Assembly: GCA_942492915.1 (NCBI GenBank)
Contig: OW818662.1
Location: 1,364,001 to 1,428,000, forward strand
Direction of reading: 5' to 3'
Length of the DNA stretch: 64,000 nucleotides
Source of the DNA: Turneriella sp942492915
GTDB taxonomy: Bacteria; Spirochaetota; Leptospiria; Turneriellales; Turneriellaceae
Both the position numbers and the translations under genes were made by a program. The notes under the pieces were generated by a model. It was not told the origin of the DNA, did no database searches, and saw only the letters and a program-made list of their open reading frames with translations. Each line of letters begins with the position of its first letter. Within the stretch, counting starts at the first letter, position 1. Below, in pieces: positions 1-7,753 of the stretch.

Positions 1-107
1 GCAAGTATATTATAACATATTTGTCTTAGCGGCAAGTTCTTTTTGTATGCGAGTCATATTTTCGATAATTTGAACGTGCGTTATATTACCTGCGAATTGC
101 AGACAAC
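1..107 (-). other. start of a partial cassette
   Basis: Read on the - strand from 107 this begins GTTGTCTGCA then AT, the same start pattern as the other cassettes, so another cassette continues past the window edge. The only ATG-initiated frame nearby runs 15 codons to a stop, so no gene can be named here. Confidence 0.6.
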
Positions 108-296
108 GTTGGTTTTACCTTGACGTTTTTGCTTGTGGCTTCTTAGACACAAGCAAAAATGTGCCCGAAGCGCCTGCCCGAGCCCGCCAATGCAGGCCCA
201 TTGGCCGGCGGGCGTAGGGCATCTTCGGCGCGGAGTGGCCGAGCACGCGAGGAGCTACGGCACCGCAGCGAGCGCAGCAGGTAAAACTTGTTCTCT
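102..296 (-). repeat. attC-like repeat 1 (divergent)
   Basis: The left end is GACAAC, the right end GTTCTC. The right half matches the other copies (GCACGCGAGGAGCTACGGC and the following CGCAGCGAGCGCAGCAGGT). The left hairpin is different: TTTTTGCTTGTG at 126-137 pairs perfectly with CACAAGCAAAAA at 148-159. At about 195 bp it is the shortest copy. It serves as the 3' site of the cassette holding the gene at 433-753. Confidence 0.85.
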
Positions 297-432
297 GCCG
301 TAGTTGCGCTTAGTAGCTCGGCCAAGGACGGCCGAGCGTACTCCTTGGTGTACTCGCTTTTGACAACTTTTGATGTAGGTTATCTCCTGAGCACCCCAAG
401 TGAGGTTTGATCAATCAAGCGCTTGATTTGGG

Positions 433-753
433 CTACTGTTTCGCGAAATACAGTACACAACTATGGTATGTGCGCATGGATGACGAGTATTTTTTATGAT
501 TACCGGAGCCCGATGTGCGACCACTACCACGCGCTTCCTGACTGCATTCAGCCGCTTGCGTCTCTTTTACCGCAGAGCCGAGTACCTCTTGGGCCTTCTT
601 AGTCGCGTTCTCTTTTGCTTCGAATTCTGTCGGACCAAGGCCTTCGATTACAGCAGTTGTTTCGGTCTGTTTGAGTACCCGACCCGCGGTGCCGCAATGG
701 AAGAAGGCTAAAGCCATGGCTAAAATTGTGATTCGATAGATGATGTGTTTCAT
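433..753 (-). CDS. small lipoprotein, cassette 9
   Basis: A 106-residue protein with an N-terminal hydrophobic signal (MKHIIYRITILAMALAFF) ending in a spirochaete-style lipobox, AFFHC, so it is probably exported and lipidated at Cys20. The mature part is hydrophilic, with an Ala/Glu/Lys-rich stretch, an oddly Ser/Gly-rich section and a Cys near the end. A Shine-Dalgarno AGGAG lies just upstream of the ATG. It is the only gene in its cassette (290-904) and faces away from the recombinase. I recognise no family; function unknown. Confidence 0.75.
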   Translation of the reverse strand: MKHIIYRITILAMALAFFHCGTAGRVLKQTETTAVIEGLGPTEFEAKENATKKAQEVLGSAVKETQAAECSQEARGSGRTSGSGNHKKYSSSMRTYHSCVLYFAKQ

Positions 754-898
754 TCTTTCTCCTATTTTTTGTCAGTCAATGCTCCTTTTATACGGATTTC
801 GACAAGCATTTTACAAGCGAGTGGCCGGTTCACGGTATCTAGTATGGTTGAAGGCGCCGCCAAGGATGGCGGCGAAGTAACAAAGCGCAACTATGGCA

Positions 899-1120
899 GA
901 GAACGTTGGATTTACGAGAAGTTGATGGTGCGCCGCACAATGCAAGCAGGCTTATTTGTTAAGCCGCATACCAAGCACCATCAATTTGCCGAACCCACAG
1001 CGTTGCGCCGCACCGAATGCACGTCACGTGCGTGCGGCGTCAACGCTTCTTTGTGGGTGAGGCCGAGCACCCGAGGAGCTACGGCACCGCAGGGAGCGCA
1101 GCTCGTAAATCTTGTTCTCT
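899..1120 (-). repeat. attC-like repeat 2
   Basis: The left end is GAGAAC, the right end GTTCTC. The left hairpin is TTGATGGTGC paired with GCACCATCAA; the change from TCGATGG to TTGATGG is matched by CCATCAA opposite. The middle is more diverged than in other copies (GCACCGAATGCACGTCACG region). It closes the cassette that holds the + strand lipoprotein gene at 1246-1662. Confidence 0.85.
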
Positions 1121-1245
1121 GAAGTAATTTCGCCTTCAAGCCCGGCCAGGACGGCCGGGCGGTCAATCGTTGCGAATACTTAGGCCTTTTGAACTTCTTC
1201 GAATTTTGAACTTTACAAGGAGATAACTTGAGCTGTTGAAGCCGT

Positions 1246-1662
1246 ATGATATGGCTCAAGCAGATCATATTCTTAACCGCTGTACCTCTGATGGCTTTTA
1301 GTTGTGTAGAGGGGCAATTTGCTCGTGCGAGCCGTCAGCGCGCGAATAAAGCCTGCCATGATTCTGACAAAATGCGGGTTCTTCAAGTAATTTCAAATAA
1401 TTCAGATAACGGAATATTAGCTTTCCTTTGCCCAATAGAATATCCGAGTTATTACGCGAACGCCTTTGAAGCATGTAGCGTGCAGGGCGACCTGGTCTTT
1501 ATGGCCGTGAATCCAAAAGAGAACGATTATGTAGACGACCAGAAAATTACCCTGCCAGATAATCAATGCTTCGTACCCGACGGGACTTTTAGCTACGTTA
1601 CGCGTAAAGAAATGGATAAACGGGTTAGGAAGATCAAGATAATAAAATTGAATAGTCCATAA
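1246..1662 (+). CDS. lipoprotein, cassette 8 (reverse orientation)
   Basis: A 138-residue protein with a signal segment (LKQIIFLTAVPLMAFSC) and lipobox MAFSC, so a predicted lipoprotein. The mature region has four further Cys, at about residues 37, 62, 77 and 108, which may form disulfides in the periplasm or at the surface. No family recognised. It is the sole gene of its cassette (1114-1780) but lies on the + strand, opposite to most cassette genes, so it cannot be read from a promoter beside the recombinase. No good Shine-Dalgarno precedes the ATG; the frame upstream is closed by a stop, so this start is the only ATG that keeps the whole signal peptide. Confidence 0.7.
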   Translation: MIWLKQIIFLTAVPLMAFSCVEGQFARASRQRANKACHDSDKMRVLQVISNNSDNGILAFLCPIEYPSYYANAFEACSVQGDLVFMAVNPKENDYVDDQKITLPDNQCFVPDGTFSYVTRKEMDKRVRKIKIIKLNSP

Positions 1663-1774
1663 TTGCTGTTTCCCTTCGTTCGGTCACTGGTTAAAATCGC
1701 GCAGAAGAGGAGGCCTGCCTCAGATGGGAGCATCGGCAAGGATGCCGATGCAGAACCAAGGCGAAATTATTTCA

Positions 1775-1999
1775 GAGAACGTTGGATTTACCTTGACGTT
1801 TTTGACGCATCGCACAATAAATGCGATCTTATCTGAAAAGCCGCTCTTGATGCGTCAAAAATGTGCCGTAGGTGGCTGCGTTGCGCCCGCCAATAAAGCT
1901 CGATAGAGCGCGGGCGTCAACGCATTTCAGGCCACCGGAGGCCGAGCACGCGAGGAGCTACGGCACCGCAGCGAGCGCAGCAGGTAAATCTTGTTGTCT
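1775..1999 (-). repeat. attC-like repeat 3
   Basis: The left end is GAGAAC, the right end GTTGTC. The left hairpin has its own sequence, TTTTTGACGCATC paired with GATGCGTCAAAAA, while the right half matches the consensus (TGCGTTGCGCCCGC pairing with GCGGGCGTCAACGCA). It closes the cassette holding the PAP2 gene. Confidence 0.9.
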
Positions 2000-2202
2000 G
2001 CCGTTGTTGCGCTTAGGAGCCCGACACGGACGTCGGGCGGATAGGACTGGACTGTCAAGAGAATAAGTTTTACCGATCTATGAGTTATATTCCCGGAGAA
2101 ACTCCATTAATAAATCGCTTCGGCAGTGAAAATAGCCATTGAATATTGTTGACGCTCAGGAATATTGTCAGAAGACAGTATGGAGTTTTGACCGGTAACC
2201 AA

Positions 2203-2943
2203 ATGCCTAAAATCCCCGAAAATTTTCCATACGCTGAATGGCTTAACGCCCGCCTATCTGGCAATCTGTGGCCTACAGCAATCGAAAGTATCCGGCGCTG
2301 GTTTCTGCTTGCGCTCGCCCTAGGCCTCGCTGGTGTTTTTCTCAAATTTGCTCATAACGTTTTGTATGATTCTGACGATCGCAGTTGGATTCAGAATTGG
2401 GATAATATTATTCTACTCACTATCGCAAACTTTCGCTCCGTGACCCTGACTGCCACCATGATTGATATTACGGCACTGGGTTCAATCACTCTGATTGGTA
2501 TGATTGCCGCCGTATTCTTCGTGGCCTTCTATCTGCTCCGAGATTTTGCCGGTATAGTTCAATTGGCTCTTGCCGCAGTGGGAGCAGGCTTCTGGACATG
2601 GATTTTTAAAGACTTTGCCGAACGGCCCCGACCGACAATTATTCCGCAACTCGTATATGTTTCGGGTTACTCGTTTCCCAGCGGCCATTCGTTGGCGGCA
2701 GCAGCCCTGTACTTTACATTCGCCACAATGGCCGCAAAGCATTTTAAATCATGGAAACATGCCTTGGCGCTGCAATTCTTGGCTGCACTTGTCATTTCGT
2801 GTGTGGCCATTTCGCGAGTCTATCTGGGTGTTCATTATCCCAGCGACGTTCTAAGCGGTGCATTATTCGGCACGGCTTGGGCATATTTTGTTGCCGGGGC
2901 GATAGCTCTCAAAGGGACTAAGAATCAGAGGATTAACGAGTAA
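2203..2943 (+). CDS. PAP2-family membrane phosphatase, cassette 7 (reverse orientation)
   Basis: A PAP2 (type 2 phosphatidic acid phosphatase) family protein of 246 residues. All three signature blocks are present: K136 x6 R143-P144, P159-S160-G161-H162, and S204-R205 followed by H211 and D215. H162, H211 and D215 are the expected catalytic or charge-relay residues. About six membrane segments are visible. Such enzymes dephosphorylate lipid phosphates such as phosphatidate, undecaprenyl diphosphate or lipid A; the substrate here cannot be read from sequence. The ATG at 2203 is preferred; an in-frame TTG at 2146 would add 19 unremarkable residues. The gene runs opposite to the array, alone in its cassette (1993-3033). 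Confidence 0.9.
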   Translation: MPKIPENFPYAEWLNARLSGNLWPTAIESIRRWFLLALALGLAGVFLKFAHNVLYDSDDRSWIQNWDNIILLTIANFRSVTLTATMIDITALGSITLIGMIAAVFFVAFYLLRDFAGIVQLALAAVGAGFWTWIFKDFAERPRPTIIPQLVYVSGYSFPSGHSLAAAALYFTFATMAAKHFKSWKHALALQFLAALVISCVAISRVYLGVHYPSDVLSGALFGTAWAYFVAGAIALKGTKNQRINE

Positions 2944-3027
2944 GGCAATAGTTGCGCACGAATTTTTATTTGTATAAGCCGGAGCGCTGGCAAGGAGGCC
3001 AGCGGATAACATAGCGCAACAATGGCA

Positions 3028-3251
3028 GACAACGTTGGATTTACCTGACGTCGATGGTGCGCCGCACAATAAATGCAGTTTTCTTACGAAAACCGCTCTT
3101 GGCGCGCCATCGATGTGCCGTAGGTGGCTGCGTTGCGCCCGCCAATAAAGCTCGATAGAGCGCGGGCGTCAACGCATTTCAGGCCACCGGAGGCCGAGCA
3201 CCCGAGGAGCTACGGCACCGCAGGGAGCGCAGCAGGTAAATCTTGTTGTAC
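3028..3251 (-). repeat. attC-like repeat 4
   Basis: A full-length ~224 bp copy; left end GACAAC, right end GTTGTA. The left hairpin is TCGATGGTGCGCC against GGCGCGCCATCGA with one mismatch; the right hairpin is TGCGTTG/CAACGCA over CGCCCGC/GCGGGCG. It closes the cassette with the gene at 3265-3891. Confidence 0.9.
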
Positions 3252-3264
3252 GACGTTTCATTGA

Positions 3265-3891
3265 TTAATGATGCATAGTCTTGTCAGAAAATCGGTGCTC
3301 TTTACCGAAAATGTCATCTAGTAGATTCAAAGTCTTCGCAGATTCACCGATATTTGAAAAAACAACGCCTTTATCAACCCCGTAGGCCATATCCCAGGTT
3401 ATGAGAAAGTGGTACATGCCGTCGGCCACAAAATAGGCATATCTTTCATAATATAGGTCACTCATAGAGCTGTGGGTCATTAGGCCCGTTATGCTTGCAA
3501 ATTCTTCAGGAGAAATATGCCAAATTAGGTCATGAAAATCTGCGAATTTCAGTCTTTTTTTGGGATGCAAGTCCTGCAATCGAGCAAGCAAGGATACTTT
3601 CGGGATGAAAGTGTCCTTCAGTATTTCAAGCCAATACCGCAGATCGTCGCCTGAAATATAATATTCAGAACTTTCGGGATAAAAATCCGGGGAAACAGTG
3701 TTCATCTTTTCATCTGAAATCTGTATGACAATGAATGCTTCGTCAAGAATGTCTTCCTTAAACGAAGCAAGATTCATAGGGAATTGCTTCGCAATTGTTT
3801 TTGCCCAATTCGAAGCCTGGATTCTGCTGAGTCTATTCGTTGCGAGTGCAGAAAGTTTTTCTATGATTTCTGTTTTCTTGGGTAAAAGCAT
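3265..3891 (-). CDS. hypothetical protein, cassette 6
   Basis: A soluble-looking protein of about 208 residues, with no signal peptide or membrane segment. It is rich in aromatic residues and acidic patches (for example DLYYERYAYFVADGMYHF near residues 155-172). I do not recognise a family. The chosen start is the ATG at 3891; a TTG at 3912, inside the recombination core itself, would add seven residues. Neither has a strong Shine-Dalgarno. It is alone in its cassette (3245-3913), directed away from the recombinase. Confidence 0.7.
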   Translation of the reverse strand: MLLPKKTEIIEKLSALATNRLSRIQASNWAKTIAKQFPMNLASFKEDILDEAFIVIQISDEKMNTVSPDFYPESSEYYISGDDLRYWLEILKDTFIPKVSLLARLQDLHPKKRLKFADFHDLIWHISPEEFASITGLMTHSSMSDLYYERYAYFVADGMYHFLITWDMAYGVDKGVVFSNIGESAKTLNLLDDIFGKEHRFSDKTMHH

Positions 3892-3907
3892 ATTCAATGA
3901 AATGTCG

Positions 3908-4131
3908 TACAACGTTGGATTTACCTGACGTCGATGGTGCGCCGCACAATAAATGCAGTCTTCTTACCGAAGCCGCTCTTGGCGCGCCATCGATGTGCCG
4001 CAGGTGGCTGCGTTGCGCCCGCCAATAAAGCTCGACAGAGCGCGGGCGTCAACGCATTTCAGGCCACCGGAGGCCGAGCACGCGAGGAGCTACGGCACCG
4101 CAGCGAGCGCAGCAGGTAAATCTTGTTGTGT
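3908..4131 (-). repeat. attC-like repeat 5
   Basis: A full-length copy; left end TACAAC, right end GTTGTG. It carries the same two hairpins as repeat 4 and is nearly identical to it. It closes the cassette with the gene at 4147-4701. Confidence 0.9.
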
Positions 4132-4146
4132 GACGTTCGAGTTCGG

Positions 4147-4701
4147 TCAATCGCTGTTAGGCCAAGTAAGAATGGCTTTAGTGCCTGCAAAACCTGAAAA
4201 ATTGCTGTGCCCACGATTTGTGGTGTTTGACTCTTCCGTCAGATGCTCGATCTCTACGGGTTCACCGCTCAATGACAGGCTATGGGGGTAGTTAACTGGG
4301 CAATGAATTACTATGACATGTAACCAGGACTCGACTGACTGGGGCATATGCTCTGTGTCAATTCTGAGGAAACCTAATGGAGATATTATACGCCGGTCAT
4401 TAACATCATGCTTTTCTTGGAATATTCTGTTCAGCTTTACGTCATCGCCTAGTCGCAAGCCGCCAGCAATGCCTGCATAATTAGCCTCTTCAGCAAAAAA
4501 TGAATCTAGACGCGCTAACATGCCCCATTGATCCCTTATGGGTATCATATAGCCACAAATCACTTCTTGCATGCATGAGTGACCACCAACCTGATTGTGA
4601 TAATATATCCCATCAGAAGATTTAATGATTAGGGCAAATCCTGTTAGATCATATAAACAGACAGTTGGCTTATACGGGAGGTGCTTTCGTGAGGTGTTCA
4701 T
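4147..4701 (-). CDS. hypothetical protein, cassette 5
   Basis: A protein of about 184 residues without signal peptide or transmembrane segments. It opens YKPTVCLYDLTGFAL and has a Gly-rich central stretch (EANYAGIAGGLRLGDD). The fold looks like a compact mixed alpha/beta cytoplasmic protein, but I cannot name it. The ATG at 4701 is chosen; a GTG at 4719 within the recombination core is in frame. It is alone in its cassette (4125-4724), directed away from the recombinase. Confidence 0.65.
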   Translation of the reverse strand: MNTSRKHLPYKPTVCLYDLTGFALIIKSSDGIYYHNQVGGHSCMQEVICGYMIPIRDQWGMLARLDSFFAEEANYAGIAGGLRLGDDVKLNRIFQEKHDVNDRRIISPLGFLRIDTEHMPQSVESWLHVIVIHCPVNYPHSLSLSGEPVEIEHLTEESNTTNRGHSNFSGFAGTKAILTWPNSD

Positions 4702-4718
4702 ACTGTTCTCGAATGTCA

Positions 4719-4942
4719 CACAACGGTGGATTTACCTGACGTTGATGGTGCGCCGCACAATAATTGCGGTCTTCTTACAGACGCCGCTCTTGGCGCGCCA
4801 TCGATGTGCCGCAGGTGGCTGCGTTGCGCCCGCCAATAAAGCTCGATAGAGCGCGGGCGTCAACGCATTTCAGGCCACCGGAGGCCGAGCACGCGAGGAG
4901 CTACGGCACCGCAGCGAGCGCAGCAGGTAAATCTTGTTGTAT
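4719..4942 (-). repeat. attC-like repeat 6
   Basis: A full-length copy; left end CACAAC followed by GGTGGATTTACC, right end GTTGTA. Internal hairpins as in repeats 4 and 5. It closes the cassette with the gene at 4956-5534. Confidence 0.9.
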
Positions 4943-4955
4943 GCCGTGTTTCGCA

Positions 4956-5534
4956 TTAGGGTAGATGCCGGTCCTGTAACTCTTTTATGATTGTCTTTTC
5001 GACCTGCCGGTTGCGAAACCAGGAACTGCCGGCAGAGAAAAATATCTCCTTTCCGAATAAGGTGTCTTGCGCCAATTCGATTCTAAGGACAGAACTCCGC
5101 AGCAGCCACCAAACAACCGAGACTCTCTTTACCTCATTTCGCGGAACAGAGACTTCTTTTACATAGTCAGATAAATAGAGAAACTGTTCATCTAACCGGA
5201 CACGTCGAAATTTTGTGTAATAGCGATAATTGCAATAAGTCAACCAGGCCAAACCGCCAAAAATAAGTAATAGAGGCCAACGATATTGCACGGCCAACGG
5301 CCACTCATAGGGCAATAGCCACCCCTGTGACACACATAGAATCAAGATCGCCATGATTATTGGGTACAAATATCTGGCAGAAAATTGGATTATATCGTTA
5401 CTGTCATTAGATATCTCTTTGCTGCCCTTGGAACTACCGCCCTGAGAAAATGACTTCTGCCGTATTTCCTGAGTCTTCTTGGGGGCTAAATTCTTATTAG
5501 CACTTCTTGATTTCTTGTTCGGTATTTTTTTCAT
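4956..5534 (-). CDS. membrane protein with PH-like C-terminal region, cassette 4
   Basis: A protein of 192 residues. The first ~55 residues are basic and Ser/Lys-rich with no hydrophobicity. Two adjacent membrane segments follow (ARYLYPIIMAILILCVSQGW and PLLLIFGGLAWLTYCNYRYY). The cytosolic C-terminal third, about residues 115-190, has alternating strands (VRLDEQFLYLSDYVKEVSVP then VSVVWWLLRSSVLRIEL) like a bacterial PH-domain membrane protein. That assignment is inference from layout. The ATG at 5534 is chosen because upstream codons belong to the repeat. Alone in its cassette (4936-5567). Confidence 0.65.
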   Translation of the reverse strand: MKKIPNKKSRSANKNLAPKKTQEIRQKSFSQGGSSKGSKEISNDSNDIIQFSARYLYPIIMAILILCVSQGWLLPYEWPLAVQYRWPLLLIFGGLAWLTYCNYRYYTKFRRVRLDEQFLYLSDYVKEVSVPRNEVKRVSVVWWLLRSSVLRIELAQDTLFGKEIFFSAGSSWFRNRQVEKTIIKELQDRHLP

Positions 5535-5561
5535 AAAAATTGCGTCTTGCGAAACATGGCA

Positions 5562-5785
5562 TACAACGGTGGATTTACCTGACGTCGATGGTGCGCTGCA
5601 CAATAAATACAGGCTTATCAGTTAAGCCGCATATCAAGCACCATCGATGTGCCGCAGGTGGCTGCGTTGCGCCCGCCAATAAAGCTCGATAGAGCGCGGG
5701 CGTCAACGCATTTCAGGCCACCGGAGGCCGAGCACGCGAGGAGCTACGGCACCGCAGCGAGCGCAGCAGGTAAATCTTGTTAGCT
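5562..5785 (-). repeat. attC-like repeat 7
   Basis: A full-length copy; left end TACAAC, right end GTTAGC. The left hairpin is TCGATGGTGC with GCACCATCGA and a loop that differs from repeats 4-6 (GGCTTATCAGTTAAGCC forms its own small stem). It closes the cassette with the gene at 5820-6338. Confidence 0.9.
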
Positions 5786-5819
5786 GCAGTAAGCGGCACG
5801 GCAATAGTCTCGTGACAAA

Positions 5820-6338
5820 TTAAAAACGTTGCACCCCAAGGGAAAATTGCATCGAATACTCCCCGGTCCCTGGCCCAAGGTATCTAACCGCAGGAACCCT
5901 TTCTTCCAAGATCACTTCATTATAGGCCTTTACACCTCTTACGAAAAATACATCACTCAACCAGAAAGTCGGAAAAATCAATGCTAAAGAGATGAAGCTA
6001 GTTGCTAACACCGGAGCACCAGCATCTGTCTGACTTAGGCCCGCACCTACAATGAGTGTTAAGAACCAGAGATACGTTAGGCCCTGAGCCGTTTCGTTTA
6101 AAGTTTGACTAGTTTCTAATCTGTCGCGTATTTTTTGGTTAGATTCAGCTTCGATTAACTTTCTTACCTCTAGGACAGTCATGCTTTTGCCCTCCTGAGC
6201 ATAATCCTTGAAAATTATGCCTGAGATCTCAATAGGCCTTCTCTTCGGTGCTTCAGTGAGTGCATGCATACTGGAGAATTGAAGCGTTAGAGAAAATAAG
6301 AAGATGCTCCTTAAAGTGTGTCTATCCTTACTTAACAA
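5820..6338 (-). CDS. exported membrane protein, cassette 3
   Basis: A protein of about 172 residues starting at a TTG codon that is well placed behind GGGAG. The N-terminus (LRSIFLFSLTLQFSSMHA) looks like a signal peptide. A cytoplasm-like stretch with a coiled or helical segment follows (VRKLIEAESNQKIRDRLETSQ), then two membrane helices (LTYLWFLTLIVGAGLSQ and TSFISLALIFPTFWLSDVFF). No family recognised. The longer reading frame continues up into the repeat, but those codons are repeat sequence. Sole gene in its cassette (5779-6365). Confidence 0.65.
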   Translation of the reverse strand: MLSKDRHTLRSIFLFSLTLQFSSMHALTEAPKRRPIEISGIIFKDYAQEGKSMTVLEVRKLIEAESNQKIRDRLETSQTLNETAQGLTYLWFLTLIVGAGLSQTDAGAPVLATSFISLALIFPTFWLSDVFFVRGVKAYNEVILEERVPAVRYLGPGTGEYSMQFSLGVQRF

Positions 6339-6359
6339 ATTGTTCTCCCGCTTATTGCA

Positions 6360-6584
6360 GCTAACGCTGGATTTACCTGACGTCGATGGTGCGCCGCACA
6401 ATAAATACAGTTTTCTAAGGAAAGCCGCATATTGGCGCGCCATCGATGTGCCGCAGGTGGCTGCGTTGCGCCCGCCAATAAAGCTCGACAGAGCGCGGGC
6501 GTCAACGCATTTCAGGCCACCGGAGGCCGAGCACGCGAGGAGCTACGGCACCGCAGCGAGCGCAGCAGGTAAATCTTGTTGTAC
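6360..6584 (-). repeat. attC-like repeat 8
   Basis: A full-length copy; left end GCTAAC, the only one with this core, and right end GTTGTA. The left hairpin is TCGATGGTGCGCC with GGCGCGCCATCGA. It closes the two-gene cassette at 6593-7466. Confidence 0.9.
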
Positions 6585-6592
6585 GTCGTGCT

Positions 6593-7108
6593 CTATAAGC
6601 CGAATATTAGTTTGAATTCCTTTGCTTCCTTCGGCGGCGCACCCATCTTCGTATCAGTTACTCCCTTTATCTCATATCGATTTTTTTCCGCCGTGTGTTG
6701 GATGTTCTTAATCTCTGGGTTTCTAGCTTTTCCCCATCGTATTAAGTCTTTTTCAAGCTCTGCAATGGCTTTTGCGTTGGTTGGGCCAGCCTTTTTGTCG
6801 GGTATTAGAAAGTAGAGTAGAGGCGTGAATTTTTGCTTATACTCTGAGAGTGCAGAATTATATTTGTTTAGCTTGTCCGGTGTGAAGCATTCTTGCTTGA
6901 AGCTTTTCTTCGCTTGACCTACATAATATGGGAGTATGGTGTTGAAAGTCTTGATGCAAAAAACATAAACGCCGCGGGAACCTGCGATGGCTTTTGTGTC
7001 ATGATGCTCCCAGAAAGAAACCCCTTCTGTGTCTTCAATTCTCTGACCGCCCATTTTTTGTTGGAACGGTATTTTGTGTCCCTTTGTGATTTTAAAAGTT
7101 AAGCTCAT
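6593..7108 (-). CDS. GIY-YIG-like nuclease, cassette 2, second gene
   Basis: A 171-residue protein that fits the GIY-YIG nuclease pattern. RGVYVF at residues 45-50 stands for GIY, YYVGQA at 61-66 for YIG, and IAELEKDLI at 115-123 supplies the usual downstream metal-binding Glu, followed by a short C-terminal beta region. GIY-YIG enzymes cut DNA in repair, restriction, homing or phage defence; which applies here is not visible. A GGAG Shine-Dalgarno precedes the ATG. The stop of the upstream gene lies 16 bases away, so the two are co-transcribed. The family call is by motif only; the Arg usual after YIG is not obvious. Confidence 0.65.
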   Translation of the reverse strand: MSLTFKITKGHKIPFQQKMGGQRIEDTEGVSFWEHHDTKAIAGSRGVYVFCIKTFNTILPYYVGQAKKSFKQECFTPDKLNKYNSALSEYKQKFTPLLYFLIPDKKAGPTNAKAIAELEKDLIRWGKARNPEIKNIQHTAEKNRYEIKGVTDTKMGAPPKEAKEFKLIFGL

Positions 7109-7124
7109 TGTTTCTCCATAAATC

Positions 7125-7466
7125 TTAAGTAGCTTTCGATTTATCGTATCTTAAAAGAATTTCATCAGCCGCGTCTAACATTTGGTGTATCTCATCGTAG
7201 GTAATTCGTGAATTCATTAGCTTCGGAATCATGTTATCTAAAGTCTCGTAATCGGCACCCGTGTGCACCCATTGAGATTCGAGACGAACTCGTAATCGTG
7301 TGACAGCATAAACAACACCTAAGCGGAGATTTGTCAAGTCGCCACTTTTGCCCGCGCCATCATTTATGTCCGTATTTGCCAACTGTAAAGGGTCACCCCA
7401 GCGATCTACATTTCCAAAGACTCTTCTGACGAACATTTCGTATTTCAAGTTCTTTTCTACACTCAT
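7125..7466 (-). CDS. small helical protein, cassette 2, first gene
   Basis: A 113-residue, mainly helical, charged protein without signal peptide (VVYAVTRLRVRLESQWVH and TYDEIHQMLDAADEILLRYDK are the clearest helices). A strong GGAGG Shine-Dalgarno sits before the ATG. It is the first gene of the only two-gene cassette in the window and is followed after 16 bases by the GIY-YIG-like gene. The pairing suggests an accessory, regulatory or antidote role for the nuclease, which is inference. No family recognised. Confidence 0.7.
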   Translation of the reverse strand: MSVEKNLKYEMFVRRVFGNVDRWGDPLQLANTDINDGAGKSGDLTNLRLGVVYAVTRLRVRLESQWVHTGADYETLDNMIPKLMNSRITYDEIHQMLDAADEILLRYDKSKAT

Positions 7467-7499
7467 TTAGGGCCTCCAAAAAATATTTTGAGCATGACG

Positions 7500-7723
7500 T
7501 ACAACGGTGGATTTACCTGACGTCGATGGTGCGCCGCACAATAAATGCAAGCTTATCAGTTAAGCCGCATATCAAGCACCATCGATGTGCCGCAGGTGGC
7601 TGCGTTGCGCCCGCCAATAAAGCTCGACAGAGCGCGGGCGTCAACGCATTTCAGGCCACCGGAGGCCGAGCACGCGAGGAGCCACAGCACCGCAGCGAGC
7701 GCAGCAGGTAAATCTTGTTGTCG
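7500..7723 (-). repeat. attC-like repeat 9
   Basis: A full-length copy; left end TACAAC, right end GTTGTC. The hairpin TCGATGGTGC with GCACCATCGA and loop are as in repeat 7; one base pair in the conserved right part differs (GAGCCACAGC instead of GAGCTACGGC). It closes the cassette nearest the recombinase. Confidence 0.9.
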
Positions 7724-7753
7724 GCCGTTGTGGTCAGGGGAGGAGTCGCAATA

